In this document: piece by piece, positions 11,327 to 22,166 of the stretch
How the letters are laid out: each line of letters starts with the position of its first letter
How positions within the stretch are numbered: position 1 is the first letter of the stretch
Source: Okapia johnstoni
Taxonomy: Eukaryota; Chordata; Mammalia; Artiodactyla; Giraffidae
Reading direction: 5' to 3'
Length of the DNA stretch: 64,000 nt
Assembly (NCBI GenBank): GCA_024291935.2
Contig: CM044307.1
Coordinates: 96,167,461 to 96,231,460, forward strand
Notes under the pieces: model-generated
Told to the model about the DNA's origin: nothing
Databases searched by the model: none
The model's input: the letters and a program-made list of their open reading frames with translations, nothing else
Position numbers and translations under genes: made by a program

Positions 11327-12662
11327 ATGGTAGAATTTTAAACCTCTCCAAATGCTATAGGAATTCGTAAAAATAGGACATCATCTTAGTTCTAGTATTT
11401 TTTGAATTATGCTGCTATAGTCAGGGAGTGACTGAGGTAGGATTCAAAATTTCATCATTTGAATTCAGAACCTATGATTTTGCCTTCTACAGAAAGGCTG
11501 ACATATTTGAAAACTCCACTAACTCTCTTCAGTTACATATTTTACTGTGCTTAAGAGTGATTTCTCAAATAGTGTCTCTAGGAAGTTTATTGGTCCAATA
11601 AAAGGTCGTTATTATTCATCTCTCACACTAGTCTCCTAGAGAAAGATTCATTTCAATTGATTATGATCCCTTATCTAGTAGCTTTCCAAATTCTCATATC
11701 TCAAAATACAAAGAGCAAGAAAATTAGAAAGGTAAAGATGAATCTAAAGCTGTGCCGTTAATGCAGTGATAGTGATGGAATAACATTATGTTGGGATTCA
11801 AAACACCTGATTTCCCCACTCTACACATTTCTTGGCGAAATTTCTTTTCTACTGAAGGTCTGAGCGTAACTCACGTCCATGCTGGTTCTAAAATTTACAG
11901 TTTTAATATAATTCAGCTTTTTTAAACGAATATTTTCCACCAGTAGTATATTCCATTCATATTCCAGAAAAGATTTAGGATGTAGAAAATATCAACAGTG
12001 ACTATAAAATTTCTCTACCCCAAAATTCAAGAAGCCATCATTTTGCTCTAAAACTACCTGGAAGGGCTTGTGTTGGTGTGCGTGCTGGGTGAAGTGGGAG
12101 GAAGAGTAGAGGGGACAATGGGTGAGAAATGTGATCATTAGAAGACATGATTTTGTGCCAAATGCACCACAAATGGCTCGTAGCTGTTGCGCCACCTGCA
12201 TTCCCTACCATCTGTCAAGTATGCAGTTTAAGTGATTTGGAAAAATGTGCATAATAAAAGGATAATGAAAAGAATTTAGCCGAAACGAGAAATAAGATGT
12301 GTTTTTCTACCTTCATTTGCTTGTTATGTTCTACTATCTTGGTGCTCTCCTCTTGAAATCCTAAAATGGATGTGACTAAGTCACATCTATGTAATGTATT
12401 CTTAACCTGCATTTGGTCCTGTAATAGACAAGCTCAGGGAGGTAGTAAGTCAGCACCAGGATTCAGGGCTAAGGCATATGTTTAGTTCACCTTCAAACAA
12501 GCAGAATATAGTCCCTTAAAAAGTAGATTCGCTTACCAAAAATATATAATTTAAGATAAAAGATAAGAGGAAGTTTAAGAAGTGGAAAAAAAAAAAAGAA
12601 CATCAGAAATTTCCCACATTAGCTAATAATACTATTCATGTGAACTGGGTTTATTTAGTTAA
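11327..12662. other. Unique sequence, no gene seen
   Basis: Open frames on the minus strand (11992-12201, 12215-12412) show no family resemblance. A poly-A run lies at about 12584-12597. No exon or repeat is recognised. Confidence 0.45.
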
Positions 12663-12846
12663 GTCATCCTTCTGTAGCGAGGAGTCCTCAACCTCAGAAT
12701 CAACCAAACGCAGATTGAAATACTCAGGCTGAGAACTGGTTGATAGGGGTGTCTAATACTACTCCATTTCATATACTCATTCACAGATTTTGGTATCCAC
12801 GGGGTCCTTGAACCAACTCCTCTCAGATACCAAGGGACAGCTGTAC
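12663..12846. mobile_element. MER2-like Tigger DNA transposon, internally deleted
   Basis: Both ends of a non-autonomous Tc1/pogo-type (Tigger) element are visible: gtcatccttctgtagcgagg ... aatcaaccaaacgcagattgaaat at the left, and agattttggtatccacggggtcc ... agataccaagggacagctgta at the right. The central part is missing or strongly diverged. Family name from memory; the class is the firm part. Confidence 0.7.
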
Positions 12847-12929
12847 CTGGCTCAACCAATAAATTGGAGTTGAGCAACTATAAATTTTTTTCTTACACTG
12901 CTTCTTAGTGTTCAATAGCACTTTTAGAC

Positions 12930-13135
12930 TCATTTGTTTATGTAGTTATTCAACAAAAAAGAAATCATCAAAATAATTCTTTTGTACCAAGTGCTTTGCC
13001 ACATACTAGGGATGCAAGAATAAAGAGCTTTGTTAGCCTTTACACTATGGAGCTTAGAATTTGAGAAGGAAAATACACAAACAAATCATTATTGGTCTAC
13101 ATGAGAAGGGCCGTATGCAAGAATGTTCAGTGCTG
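12930..13135 (-). repeat. L2 LINE 3' UTR fragment
   Basis: Antisense-type L2 phrases in order: tagttattcaacaaa, accaagtgctttgccacatactagggatgcaagaataaagag, acactatggagcttagaatttgag, and aatacacaaacaaatcatt. Confidence 0.65.
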
Positions 13136-13390
13136 AACCACTTATCTTCACAAAAACCTCTGGTTAAACCTAGTTAATGTTTGCATCCCCATACTAAAGG
13201 CAGCATTGGCCTTTGGAGGTAGAGCAGGATTTTTCCAAGGCCTGAGAGCTAAAGCAGAATCATAAGACTTTTCATAGCAAACACCCTCTTCCAACAACAC
13301 AAGAGTAGACTCTACACATGGACGTCACCAGATGGTCGACACTGAAATCAGATTGATTATATTCTTTGTAGCCAAAGATGGAGAAGCTCT

Positions 13391-14035
13391 ATGCGGTCAG
13401 CAAGACTGGGAGCTGACTGTGGCTCAGATCATGAACTCCTTATTGCCAAATTCAGACTGAAATTGAAGAAAGTGGAGAAAACCACTGGACCATTCAGGTA
13501 TGACTCAAATCAAATTCCTTATGACTATATAGTAGAAGTGAGAAATAGATTTAAAGGACTATATCTGATAGACAGAATGCCTGAGGAACTATGGATGGAG
13601 GTTCATGACATTGTACAGGAGACAGGAATCAAGACCATCTCCAAGAAAAAGAAATGCAAAAAAGCAAAATGGCTGTCTGAGGAGGCCTTGCAAATAGCTG
13701 TGAAAAGAAGAGAAGCGAAAAGCAAAGGAGAAAAGGAAAGATATACTCATTTGAATGCAGAGTTCCAAAGCATAGCAAGGAGAGATAAGAAAGCCTTCCT
13801 CAGCTATCAATGCAAAGAAATAGAGGAAAACAACAGAATGGGAAAGACTAGAGATCTCTTCAAGAAAATTAGAGATACCAAGGGAATATTTCATGCAAAG
13901 ATAGGCTCAATAAAGGACAGAAATGGTATGGACCTAACAGAAGCAGAAGATATTAGGAAGGGGTGGCAAGAACACACAGAATTGTACAAAAAAGATCTTC
14001 ATGACCCAGATAATCACGATGGTGTGAACACCTAA
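13391..14035 (+). pseudogene. BovB linker between endonuclease and RT
   Basis: 214 open codons: GADCGSDHELLIAKFRLKLKK (the endonuclease C-terminal SDH motif), then the lysine-rich linker (KKKKCKKAKWLSEEALQIAVKRREAKSKGEKER, NNRMGKTRDLFKKIRDTKG) and MDLTEAEDIRKGWQEHTE. The SDH triad member of the APE-type fold is present, but the catalytic front half is lost by truncation. It ends at a stop that replaces a histidine codon. The frame is continuous with RT in the ancestral protein. Confidence 0.88.
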
Positions 14036-14153
14036 CTAGAGCCAGACATCCTGGAATGCAGTCAAGTGGGCCTTAGGAAGCCTCACTAAAAATAAAGCTA
14101 GTGGAGGTGATGGAATTCCAGTTGAGCTATTTCAAATCCTGAAAGATGACGCT

Positions 14154-14999
14154 GTGAAAGTGCTGCACTCAATATGCCAGCAAATATGGAAAACTCAGCA
14201 GTGGCCACAGGACTGGAAAAGGTCAGTATTCATTCTAATCCCAAAGAAAGGCAATGCCAAAGAATGCTCAAACTACCACACAATTGCACTCATCTCACAC
14301 GCTAGTAAAGTAATGCTTAAAATTCTCCAAGCCAGGCTTCAGCAACACATGAACCGTGGACTTCCAGATGTTCAAGCTGGATTCAGAAAAGGCAGAAGAA
14401 CCAGAGATCAAATTGCCAGCATCCAATGGATCATCAAAAAAGCAAGAGAGTTTCAGAAAAACATCTATTTCTGCTTTATTGACTATGCCAAAGCCTTTGA
14501 CTGTGTGGATCACAATAAACTGTGGAAAATTCTGAAAGAGATGGGAATTCCAGACCACCTGACCTGCCTGTTGAGAACCCTATATGCAGGTCAAGAAGCA
14601 ACAGTTAGAACTAGACATAGAACAACAGACTGGTTCCAAATAGGAAAAGAAATACGTCAATGCTGTATATTGTCACCCTGCTTATTTAACTTATATACAG
14701 AGTACATCATGAGAAACACTAGGCTGGAAGAATCACAAGTTGGAATCAAGATTGCCGGGAGAAATATCAATAACCTCAGATATGCAGATGACACCACCCT
14801 TATGGCAGAAAATGAAGAAGAACTAAAGAGCCTCTTGATGAAAGTGAAAGAGGAGAGTGAAAAAGTTGGCTTAAAGCTCAACATTCAGAAAATTAAGATC
14901 ATGTCATCTGGTCCCATCACTTCATGGCAGATAGATGAGGAAACAGTGGAAACAGTGGCTGACTATTTTTCTGGGCTCCAAGATCACTGCAGATGGTGA
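14154..14999 (+). pseudogene. BovB reverse transcriptase fragment
   Basis: 281 open codons, the longest single frame in the window. Order: KGNAKECSNYHTIALISHASK (the RT fingers, usually NYRPI-like), DVQAGFRKGRRTRDQIA, motif A FIDYAKAFDCVDHNKL, RTLYAGQEATVRTRH, motif B RQCCILSPCLFNLYTEYIM, motif C YADDTTLM, LKLNIQKIKIM, then a frameshift at the DF-F-LG segment. The catalytic aspartates are intact. Motif B has Cys (codon 14661-14663) where the 40-kb and 62-kb copies keep Gly. RNA copying activity is not expected because the protein is fragmentary. Confidence 0.9.
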
Positions 15000-15417
15000 T
15001 TGCAGCCATGAAATAAAAAGATGCTTACTCCTTGGAAGGAAAGTTATGACCAACCTAGACAGCATATTAAAAAGCAGAGACATTACTTTGCCAACAAAGG
15101 TACATCTAATCAAGGCTATGGTTTTTCCAGTAGTCATGTATGGATGTGAGAGTTGGACTATAAAGAAAGCTAAGCACCGAAGAATTGATGCTTTTGAACT
15201 GTGGTGTTGGAGAAGACTTTTGAGAGTCCTTTGGACTATAAGGAGATCCAACCAGTCCATCCTAAGGGAGATCAGTTCTGGGTGTTCATTAGAAGGACTG
15301 ATGTTGAAGTTGAAACTCCAATACTTTGGCCATCTGATGCGAAGAGCTGACTCTTTGGAAAAGACCCTGATGCTTGGAAAGATTGAGGCAGGAGGAGAAG
15401 GGGACTACAGAGGATGA
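14935..15417 (+). pseudogene. BovB ORF C-terminal fragment
   Basis: After a 2-nt deletion the C-terminal region continues in another frame: [99 protein letters not shown]. It ends near the basic region ([10 protein letters not shown] instead of GGRRRRG), probably through one more indel. Confidence 0.88.
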
Positions 15418-15574
15418 GATGGTTGGATGGCATCACCGACTCGATGGACATGGGTTTGGGTAGACTCCGGGAGTTGGTGATGGACAGGGAGGCCTGGCGT
15501 GCTGCAGTTCATGGGGTTGCAAAGAGTCGGACATGATTGTGCGACTGAACTGAACTGAACTGAAGCCTTTTCAT

Positions 15575-15788
15575 CTCTAACATTCACCTTAGCATTAGTA
15601 CATGCCTTCTCTTCCAATTAGTAAGGATAATATTCTAGAGGTTTAGATTTATAAATGCTTTGCCTATTATTTTAGATATGTAGAGTAATATCAGTTGGTG
15701 ATCTCAGCATCATTTTATAAGCAATTGTTCCTACAATTTGTCACTTCAATAATTTTAAACCTCTAATATTTGTGTAAAGACATGATAA
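15575..15788. other. Unique sequence between BovB and L1
   Basis: No feature recognised. Confidence 0.4.
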
Positions 15789-16203
15789 TTTTTTTAATTA
15801 GTTAATTTATTTTAATTGGAGGTAATTACTTTACAATATTGTAGTGGTTTTGCCATACATTGACATTAATCAGCCATGGGTATACATGTGTTCCCCATCC
15901 TGAAATCCCTCCCACCTTCCTCCCCATCCCATCCCTCAGGGTCAGCCCAGTGCACCAGCCCTGAGCACCGTGTCTCATGCATCGAACCTGGACTGGCGAT
16001 CTACTTCACATATGGTAATATAAATGTTTCAATGCTATTCTCTCAAATCATCCCAGGCTTGCCTTCTCCCACAGAGTCCAAAAGTCTGTTCTTTACATCT
16101 GTGTCTCTTTTGCTGTCTCACATATAGGGTCATCGTTACCATCTTTCTAAAGAAAAAAACCAAAACAGTATATTAACGCATATATATGGAATTTAGAAAG
16201 ATG
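15789..16203 (-). mobile_element. Ruminant L1 3' end with inverted 5' segment
   Basis: The main part, 15789-16151, is the antisense 3' end of a young ruminant L1: taattggaggtaattactttacaatattgtagtggttttgccatac, then ccccatcccatccctcagggtca, gtgcaccagccctgagcacc, gcatcgaacctggactggcgat, gagtccaaaagtctgttctttacatctgtgtctcttttgctgtc, and catcgttaccatctttctaaa. From about 16160 to 16203 the continuing L1 text is in the opposite orientation (acagtatattaacgcatatatatggaatttagaaagatg). The two parts overlap by 12 bp as an inverted repeat. This is the structure expected from twin priming. Confidence 0.85.
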
Positions 16204-16644
16204 ATACATTTTTTAAATTTATCTTTTCCTAATGCTTTCATTATTTTGAGGTTCCTGACCTTTAGCACCCAAGGCAATTACCACTGGTTTTTCTTTTCGA
16301 TGCTCATGACCTTAGTTTGATTTGCCCACATTAAACTTTTTCAAATTAAATCTTAGGGAAATCCAGGGCAACACTGCTAGACCTTATAGATCCCCATTCA
16401 TGGGTGATGAATAATGCCACGGGTTTAATAATGCCACGCCTGGGAAGAGGCAGGGACTGGGCCAGGGATGAGAACATGGAGATAGGCTAGTGGAAACTGC
16501 CTCTTCCCCCAGTAACCTGACTAACGTGTTTCAGACGGAACCCTGTGGCCAGCAGTGCCATCCTCTTCCTTTCCCTTAAACTCTTGACTGTCCCAAGTGA
16601 CATAACTACAGTTTCTATGGTAACAGACACTAGCCTAATACTTG
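16204..16644. other. Unique sequence, locally GC-richer
   Basis: The part 16420-16640 is richer in GC than its surroundings, but no exon, repeat or promoter could be supported. Confidence 0.4.
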
Positions 16645-16845
16645 AGTGATAGACTTTTTATTTGATGGATCTGGGTTTATATCCAGTCTATGACACTTAC
16701 CAGCTATATAGCATTAGGCAGCATGATTATCTTTCATCTGTGAACTGGAGGTTAAAAACACTATTGACCCAATAGGGTAATTATAAGGATTTAATGAGGC
16801 AGTGAACGTTGTGTTCTAGCACAGTATCTGGCTTATAGTGAAATC
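16645..16845 (+). repeat. MIR SINE
   Basis: Sense MIR: gatctgggtttatatccagtctatgacacttaccagctatatagc, tcatctgtgaactggaggtt, gggtaattataaggatttaatgaggcagtgaacg, and tctagcacagtatctggcttatag. Confidence 0.8.
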
Positions 16846-16879
16846 AACGTGATTTTTAGCAAATTGTACAAAAATGTAG

Positions 16880-17018
16880 TTCTAAGTTTCAATTTCCACA
16901 TCTATGTAAGTAAAAAATAAATTATCCTTTAAAGTTTGAGAATTTAATGAGGTAATGCATGAAAGTATTTCACCTGGGGTCAGGTCTATAAAATGAGCTC
17001 AATAAATGTAAACTTTTA
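16880..17018 (+). repeat. MIR SINE, 3' half
   Basis: A second sense MIR directly downstream: gtttcaatttccacatctatgtaag, gagaatttaatgaggtaatgcatgaaagtatttcacctgggg, and aaatgagctcaataaatgtaaa. Confidence 0.75.
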
Positions 17019-17868
17019 AAATACTGCACAAGCATAAAGTTACAGTGGAAGCTTGCTTAACCTCTAACTAATTAATTGCCCAGATTAACAAAAAATTCTG
17101 TTCTTTGTGTAAAACATATCAACTAATGTTCAAGGTTTCCAAACACTATGGCTAGTAACACATCTTGTAAGCATGGTAACTGTAGGCCTTAGTTTGTCTG
17201 GAGTAGTCATAATTTTTCTCTCATAAGCTTCTAGGTGTGGATGATAAATTACATGCCTACTATACAAATATGCCTATGCCCACCACACCTGCCGAAAATT
17301 TGTACGCTCACCAAGTACTCTCTGGATTAGTTTACAGAGCTGTTTTTGCAAGTTTTTCTTATTATTATAAACTCATAATCCAAAAAATTTTATAAAAACT
17401 GATGAAAATGTTATATTTGTTTCATATATGCTTTATCTATACCTATAAAATGCTATAGAATTAAATATAATTCAATTAAAAATTTACATAAACTCATGAA
17501 AACTTATACAGCATTGGACATGAGAGAGAAAAAAAAAGATCAGAAGATGGGACTAGAGACTTTTTGAAAATGTAGAAGCTTCAGCACTCATTACTTTCCA
17601 AGTTTAAGTGCTGGCTCTCATTCACTGAAATTCAAAGTAAAAACTGTAGAGAATGAAGAGAAGAAAATATTAAATTTGTCACTGGATTCATACTCACATA
17701 CATACATTACCATTGCACCTCAAAATAACCTTACAAGGAAATAATTTGTCTAAGTCCACTAATAAGCAACAGTGCTGAATCACAAACCTAAATGTGTCTG
17801 AAACTGAAGTCCTTGCTCTCAGGAGCTAGAAAATAGCTCCCCCACTCCCATAATGAAGACACAGTATG
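17019..17868. other. Unique AT-rich sequence
   Basis: No gene or repeat recognised. Confidence 0.45.
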
Positions 17869-17878
17869 TAAAGGCTGG

Positions 17879-18010
17879 CTACTGCTGCTGCTAAATCGCT
17901 TCAGTCATGTCCAACTCTGTGCGACCCTATAGGTGGCAGCCCACCAGGCTCCTCTATCCCTGGGATTCTCCAGGCAAGAACACTGGAGTGGGTTGCCATT
18001 TCCTTCTCCA
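17879..18010 (-). mobile_element. Bov-A2-type SINE monomer with exact target-site duplication
   Basis: A single antisense monomer, from ctactgctgctgctaaatcgcttcagtcatgtcc (tail (CTG)n) to ggagtgggttgccatttccttctcc. The 10-bp repeat taaaggctgg flanks it at 17869-17878 and 18011-18020, so the monomer arrived as one insertion rather than being a broken dimer. Confidence 0.95.
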
Positions 18011-18020
18011 TAAAGGCTGG

Positions 18021-18168
18021 AGTGAGCAAGAAAATATAATATCTTTCAAATTGAAGCCCAAAGGGCTTAATCTGTTAATTCTGGAATATTGACTATATAT
18101 AATTTTTTATACAAAAGAGCATCATAAGTTAAGGATACATCATTACGCTCTATGTCAGCATTCCATTG
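18021..18168. other. Unique sequence
   Basis: No feature recognised. Confidence 0.4.
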
Positions 18169-18210
18169 AGATAGATAGATAGATAGGTAGGTAGATAGAT
18201 AGATAGATAC
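18169..18210. repeat. (GATA)n microsatellite
   Basis: About ten gata/ggta units adjoining the 5' end of the next Bov-tA. The sequence after that SINE (atagacagata) resembles the same unit, so the microsatellite may have expanded from the target-site duplication. Confidence 0.95.
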
Positions 18211-18211
18211 A

Positions 18212-18419
18212 GGCCTGCCTGCTGGCTCAGACAGTAAAGAATCTACCTGCAATGCAGGAGATCTGGGTTTGATCCCTGGGTTGGGAAGATCCCCTGGAGG
18301 AGGGCTTGGCAGCCCACTCCAGTATTCTTGTCTGGAGAATCCCCATGGACAGAGGAGCCTGGCCAGCTACAGTCCATGGGGCCTCAAAGAGTCAGACATG
18401 ACTGAGTGACTAAGCACAT
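18212..18419 (+). mobile_element. Bov-tA SINE
   Basis: Full length, with tRNA head (tggctcagacagtaaagaatctacctgcaatgcaggagatctgggtttgatccctggg) and end gagtcagacatgactgagtgactaagcac. Confidence 0.95.
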
Positions 18420-19039
18420 AGACAGATATGTTTTTAATTGCAAAAGGAAAAAGTGAAGAGAGATTGGGTACATCTTGGTAATTTATTTTCTCAGTATCAT
18501 TTGATGGAAAATTAAGTGCCTATATAATTCTGCTGTAACACACTAAAGGCATATATTTAATCTGCAGTCCTTCAATGTATAAACTTTAATGTTAAATACC
18601 AAACTGCCATTCATTCTCAGTGCTCACTATGTAATACTTCTAAATTGATACCTTCTATTAGAATACTGTGTAATATAACTATAAAAAAGTCTATAAAATA
18701 GTATCAAGTTTCATCAGTAATTGATTTGGGCTCTGCTTTGAAAGATTATCTTAATTATAGTGAAACCAGGAAAATAAAAATGCAACCTAGTTAAATTATG
18801 ATTTATGAATTTTAAAATATTGAACAGTTTTACCTACATGTTTCACTAATGTCAGTGGGAGATGTGCAGCTAAAAGAACATGCAACACTTAACAATTTTA
18901 TACTTAATTGGACACTTCTTTTCCATTTCCTTTATCAATGATGATGGTGGATTATTACAAATGGAATTGTGATCTCCAAATTGTTCATAATGCACTCTGT
19001 TTTAGATTAAAATACTTACAAAATATCTAGATTTATAAA
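18420..19039. other. Unique AT-rich sequence
   Basis: No feature recognised. Confidence 0.45.
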
Positions 19040-19198
19040 TTACAAATATAAATTATAAATATATAAACTATATATAAACTATAAATATATAAAACTATAT
19101 ATATATATATATATATAAATATATATATAAATATATATATAAATATATAAAACTATAAATATATAAAAACTATAAATATATAAAAGCATAAATAAGGT
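19040..19198. repeat. (TATAAA)n-type AT minisatellite
   Basis: About 160 bp of variable tataaa/tataaat units with a central (TA)n run. Almost pure A/T, and likely length-variable between individuals. Confidence 0.95.
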
Positions 19199-19600
19199 AT
19201 TTATTTAATACATTACATAAAATTTAAAACACTCTCAACAGTCATGCTGCAAGTACTTGGTAAACACACGTGGCTGGTGTCAGCCACAGAGGGCAGCGCA
19301 AATACAAAACAGCTATTGGAGAGTCCTTACATAGGTTTTAGAAGAAACTCTTTTCAGCTTTAGTTTTTCCATGCATTAAAGTCCAGTTTGTGACTTTCTA
19401 ACAAACTAGAATGGATTTTTAAAATATTTTCATTATTATTAACAAACCAGGTAGGTTTTGCATGCCACCTTCTAAGGAGCTCCAAATCCTTATGTCAATA
19501 GCCTGGCATCTCTACCAGAAGTCTCTAAATATCCTCAAACTCATTACTTTTGGAAACTCGATGTATCTGCCATACACAGTTCTCCAACGCCTCTGTCTAC
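19199..19600. other. Unique sequence
   Basis: The small frame at 19462-19656 has no recognisable features. Confidence 0.4.
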
Positions 19601-19965
19601 CTTCTTCTTCTATTTATGTTTATGGTACTACCATCTCCACAGCCACATCAAAATAATTTTCAAAGTAATGTCTTTGATTATTCCCTTTACCTCTCATCAT
19701 GACCTCTAAAATGGTCACAGTGCCATTTCTTCAACCACATAATTCTTTTTTTGCCTTGTCCTCCTCTCTACACCCACTGCAACTCTTAACAATCTTTTTC
19801 TCACCTTAATCTATCTTCCAAACAAAAATGATATCAGTCTTATTAAGACACAGATAAGATGACAGATGCAACTACAAAATGAAAGGCAAACTCCTGAGCG
19901 TTGCATTAAGAAACTTCATAAACCCCAACACATGTTACAGACACCCCTTCACAATGCCTTGGTAA
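19601..19965 (+). repeat. Possible L2 3' UTR fragment
   Basis: Sense L2-like order: ttaatctatcttccaaacaaaaatgatatcagtctt, gataagatgacagatgc, and aaaggcaaactcctgagcgttgcatt. This corresponds loosely to the L2 stretch 'cagagtgatctttt ... aaatcagatcatgtcac ... aagtccaaactcctta'. Highly diverged. Confidence 0.35.
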
Positions 19966-20011
19966 CTTCTGTTGGCATATTTTGAAGCCTTTTCCAATAG
20001 CTGAAAAGAAA

Positions 20012-20155
20012 TTCAAGGTCTTTAATCTTTGTGACCCTCAGTTTTTCTACCATAAGTGGAGGAAAGAATAGCCACTTTCAGGGATAATTTAGAGCTTAAA
20101 ATAAGCCATGTAATAAATTTTTGCTGTTGTTATCATCATCATCTTCAACATCATC
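20012..20155 (+). repeat. MIR SINE, 3' half
   Basis: ctttgtgaccctcagtttttctaccataagtggagg, gccactttcagggataatttagagc, and gtaataaatttttgctgttgttatcatcatc. Confidence 0.65.
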
Positions 20156-20611
20156 ATTAATTTGGCCTTAAACCTCCACATCTCTAAGCTGCATTTTCAA
20201 AGAAGTCTGCATAGATGGAGTGGTAAAGATTCCTATGTTTCATCTCACTGGTGAAGAAAAATAAGTCAGACAAGGCACCATCCACTTGCCATGACCAATC
20301 CTATCACTGAGGGGTAGCCTGAGGATCGCAATGACCTTCTTATAACCACTAAAAGTTACTCAAAGGCTGTTGAGGCCCAATGCTATAAATAATCATACAT
20401 TATTTTTATAAGATTTCTGAATGCAGTACAAAAATTTCCGCTGTACTCCACCGCCTGATACAAAGATCACATCTGTAGTCTGTATGCCTTATTGCCCAGA
20501 CAGATTATAATACTGAGTCTATCCAGTTGGTAATGCTGTCCCCCTACTACTAACTTAGAATTGCTGGAATATTATTCTTATAAGGCTTATCTCAATTTTC
20601 ATTCTTTTTTG
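20156..20611. other. Unique sequence
   Basis: No gene or repeat recognised. Confidence 0.4.
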
Positions 20612-20965
20612 TTTCCTCCAGTTTTTATTTAATTGATGTACAGCACAATATAATTTCCAGGTGTACAGCATAATGGTTTGACTTGCATTCATCATGAAAT
20701 GATACCACAATGAGTTCAGTGAATACCATCATCTCATTTAGACTCAACATGAAAGAAATTAAAAAAATATATCGTATCCTTGTGATGAGAACTCTTAGGA
20801 TTTACTCTCTTAGCAACTTTCATATATACTGTACAGCAGTGTTAATTATATTAATCATTAATTATGTTAAATCGTTAATTATATTAAATCCCTAGTACCT
20901 GTTTTTCTTAAACTGGAAGTTTGTACCTCTCAACCACCTTCACCAATTTTCATTTTTCACTTTGA
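20612..20965 (-). mobile_element. L1 3' UTR fragment (L1M type)
   Basis: Antisense L1 3' UTR: atttaattgatgtacagcacaatataatttccaggtgtacagcataatggtttgac, gaactcttaggatttactctcttagcaactttcatatatac, and ctggaagtttgtacctctcaaccacctt. Confidence 0.7.
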
Positions 20966-21443
20966 GTTTTTTTTAATTCTTTAAGGTTTTCTAGCTCTTC
21001 CTGCAGCAACAATTTAGGAACAGTTGTCAATAAGATAGCTCCCTTTTGATTTAATAAAGGCAACTTGTTATTAGCAAAAGCATCAAATTTGCTGAAGGAT
21101 TATAAGGTCTGAGTGAGGCTGGCCTAGCAAATGAACCTTTGAATCTCAGCTTTCTGCACACACAGTCCTATTCTGAAAAACATTAAAAACCTGCCTGAAA
21201 AGTAATTTATAAAATACTACTTTTATCCTCATAGAAAATAGGTGGAGAGTCAGATATTAAGTTGCTCTAATTAAAAGGTCTTCAGTTTCTACAATGCAAA
21301 CGATGTTTTTGTTTTTGTTTCATTTCATTTTTGAAACAGAGTTTAGAAGTTGTAAGAATATGTGGAGAATTCTCTCTCACTGATGATAAAACTATTTTTG
21401 GGTATTTTTGAGAAACAAACAGGACAGAATGCTAAAAGGCCTT
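20966..21443. other. Unique sequence
   Basis: No feature recognised. Confidence 0.4.
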
Positions 21444-21668
21444 AGTGTGTCTGCTTAGTCACTTAGTCGTGTCTGATTCTTTGTGACGCTATGGACTGTA
21501 GCCCACCAGGCTCCTCTGCCCATGGGATTTTTCAGGCAAGAATACCAAAGTGGGTAGCCATTCCCTTCTCCAGGGGATCTTCATGACCCAAGGATTGAAC
21601 CTCAGTCTCCTGCGTCTCCTGCACTGCAGGTGGATTCTTTTTAACCACTGAGCCATCAGGGAAGCCCA
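21444..21668 (-). mobile_element. Bov-tA SINE
   Basis: Antisense full-length element from gtgtgtctgcttagtcacttagtcgtgtctgattc to ggattctttttaaccactgagccatcagggaagccc. Confidence 0.94.
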
Positions 21669-21875
21669 TAAGGGCTATAGACAAATATAAAGTTGTGTCC
21701 TTTAAAACATATGCAAATACTATCCACTTTGGTTGCAAGACACAAACTTACGAGATGTCAGTTAATTTTGTGATTAATGGAAAATGCTCAACTCAATTGT
21801 GGTTAATAGTTAATTGAGGAAAACAATGTTGACTTTATAGTATTTCCCTCAAATACCAACATTATTTCATTATAA

Positions 21876-22042
21876 CCATGTGTCTCAAAGTATGTTTCCT
21901 AGATCAACGGTATCAGGTACATCTGAAACACTTGTTTGAAACAGATTACTGGAAGAATTTGAATTTTGGAGGTAGGGCCTAACCTGCATTTTAACAATCT
22001 CCTCAGATAACTGCCAGGTATTCAAAATTTAAAAACAATGTA
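21876..22042. mobile_element. MER5A-like hAT DNA transposon remnant
   Basis: Non-autonomous hAT-Charlie text: gtgtctcaaagtatgtttcctagatcaacggtatcaggtacatctgaaacacttgtttgaaac, ggaggtagggcctaacctgcattttaacaatctcctcagataa. The expected ends (tctcaaagtgtgg / gtttgagaacc) are only partly preserved. Confidence 0.78.
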
Positions 22043-22166
22043 CTATGTTATTTAGAATGAAAGCAATTAAGTGATAAAACCAAAGGCAGATAAAAGGTCA
22101 GGTGGACCATTTCCCTCTCTCCTTTAAATCACACGGAACAATTGAAGTCCTTACTTTAGATACAGG

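Larger units (their letters stand above)
13276..15566 (+). mobile_element. BovB (RTE LINE), 5'-truncated, with target-site duplication
   Basis: 2.29-kb copy. It starts inside the endonuclease domain (aacaccctcttccaacaacacaag) and runs to the 3' terminus gactgaactgaactgaactgaag. An 8-bp direct repeat, cttttcat, flanks it (13268-13275 and 15567-15574). The endonuclease tail has a TGA at 13343-13345 where related copies imply CGA. Later breaks are a TAA at 14033-14035, a 2-nt deletion near 14060 and a 2-nt deletion near 14965. The RT palm with YADD at 14781-14792 is otherwise open. Shares RQCC, YTEY and IDEETVETVADF with the 9.1-10.4 kb copy. Confidence 0.97.

Noticed and set aside
13589..13894. 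101-codon minus-strand frame, repeated at 39316-39621
   Set aside because: Antisense of the Lys-rich BovB linker (AAA/AAG codons become TTT/CTT, giving Phe/Leu/Ser-rich text). Its recurrence only reflects the repeat.
14154..14999. 281-codon open frame as a host gene
   Set aside because: It is the RT domain of a BovB copy that has 3' terminus, target-site duplication and frameshifts on both sides.
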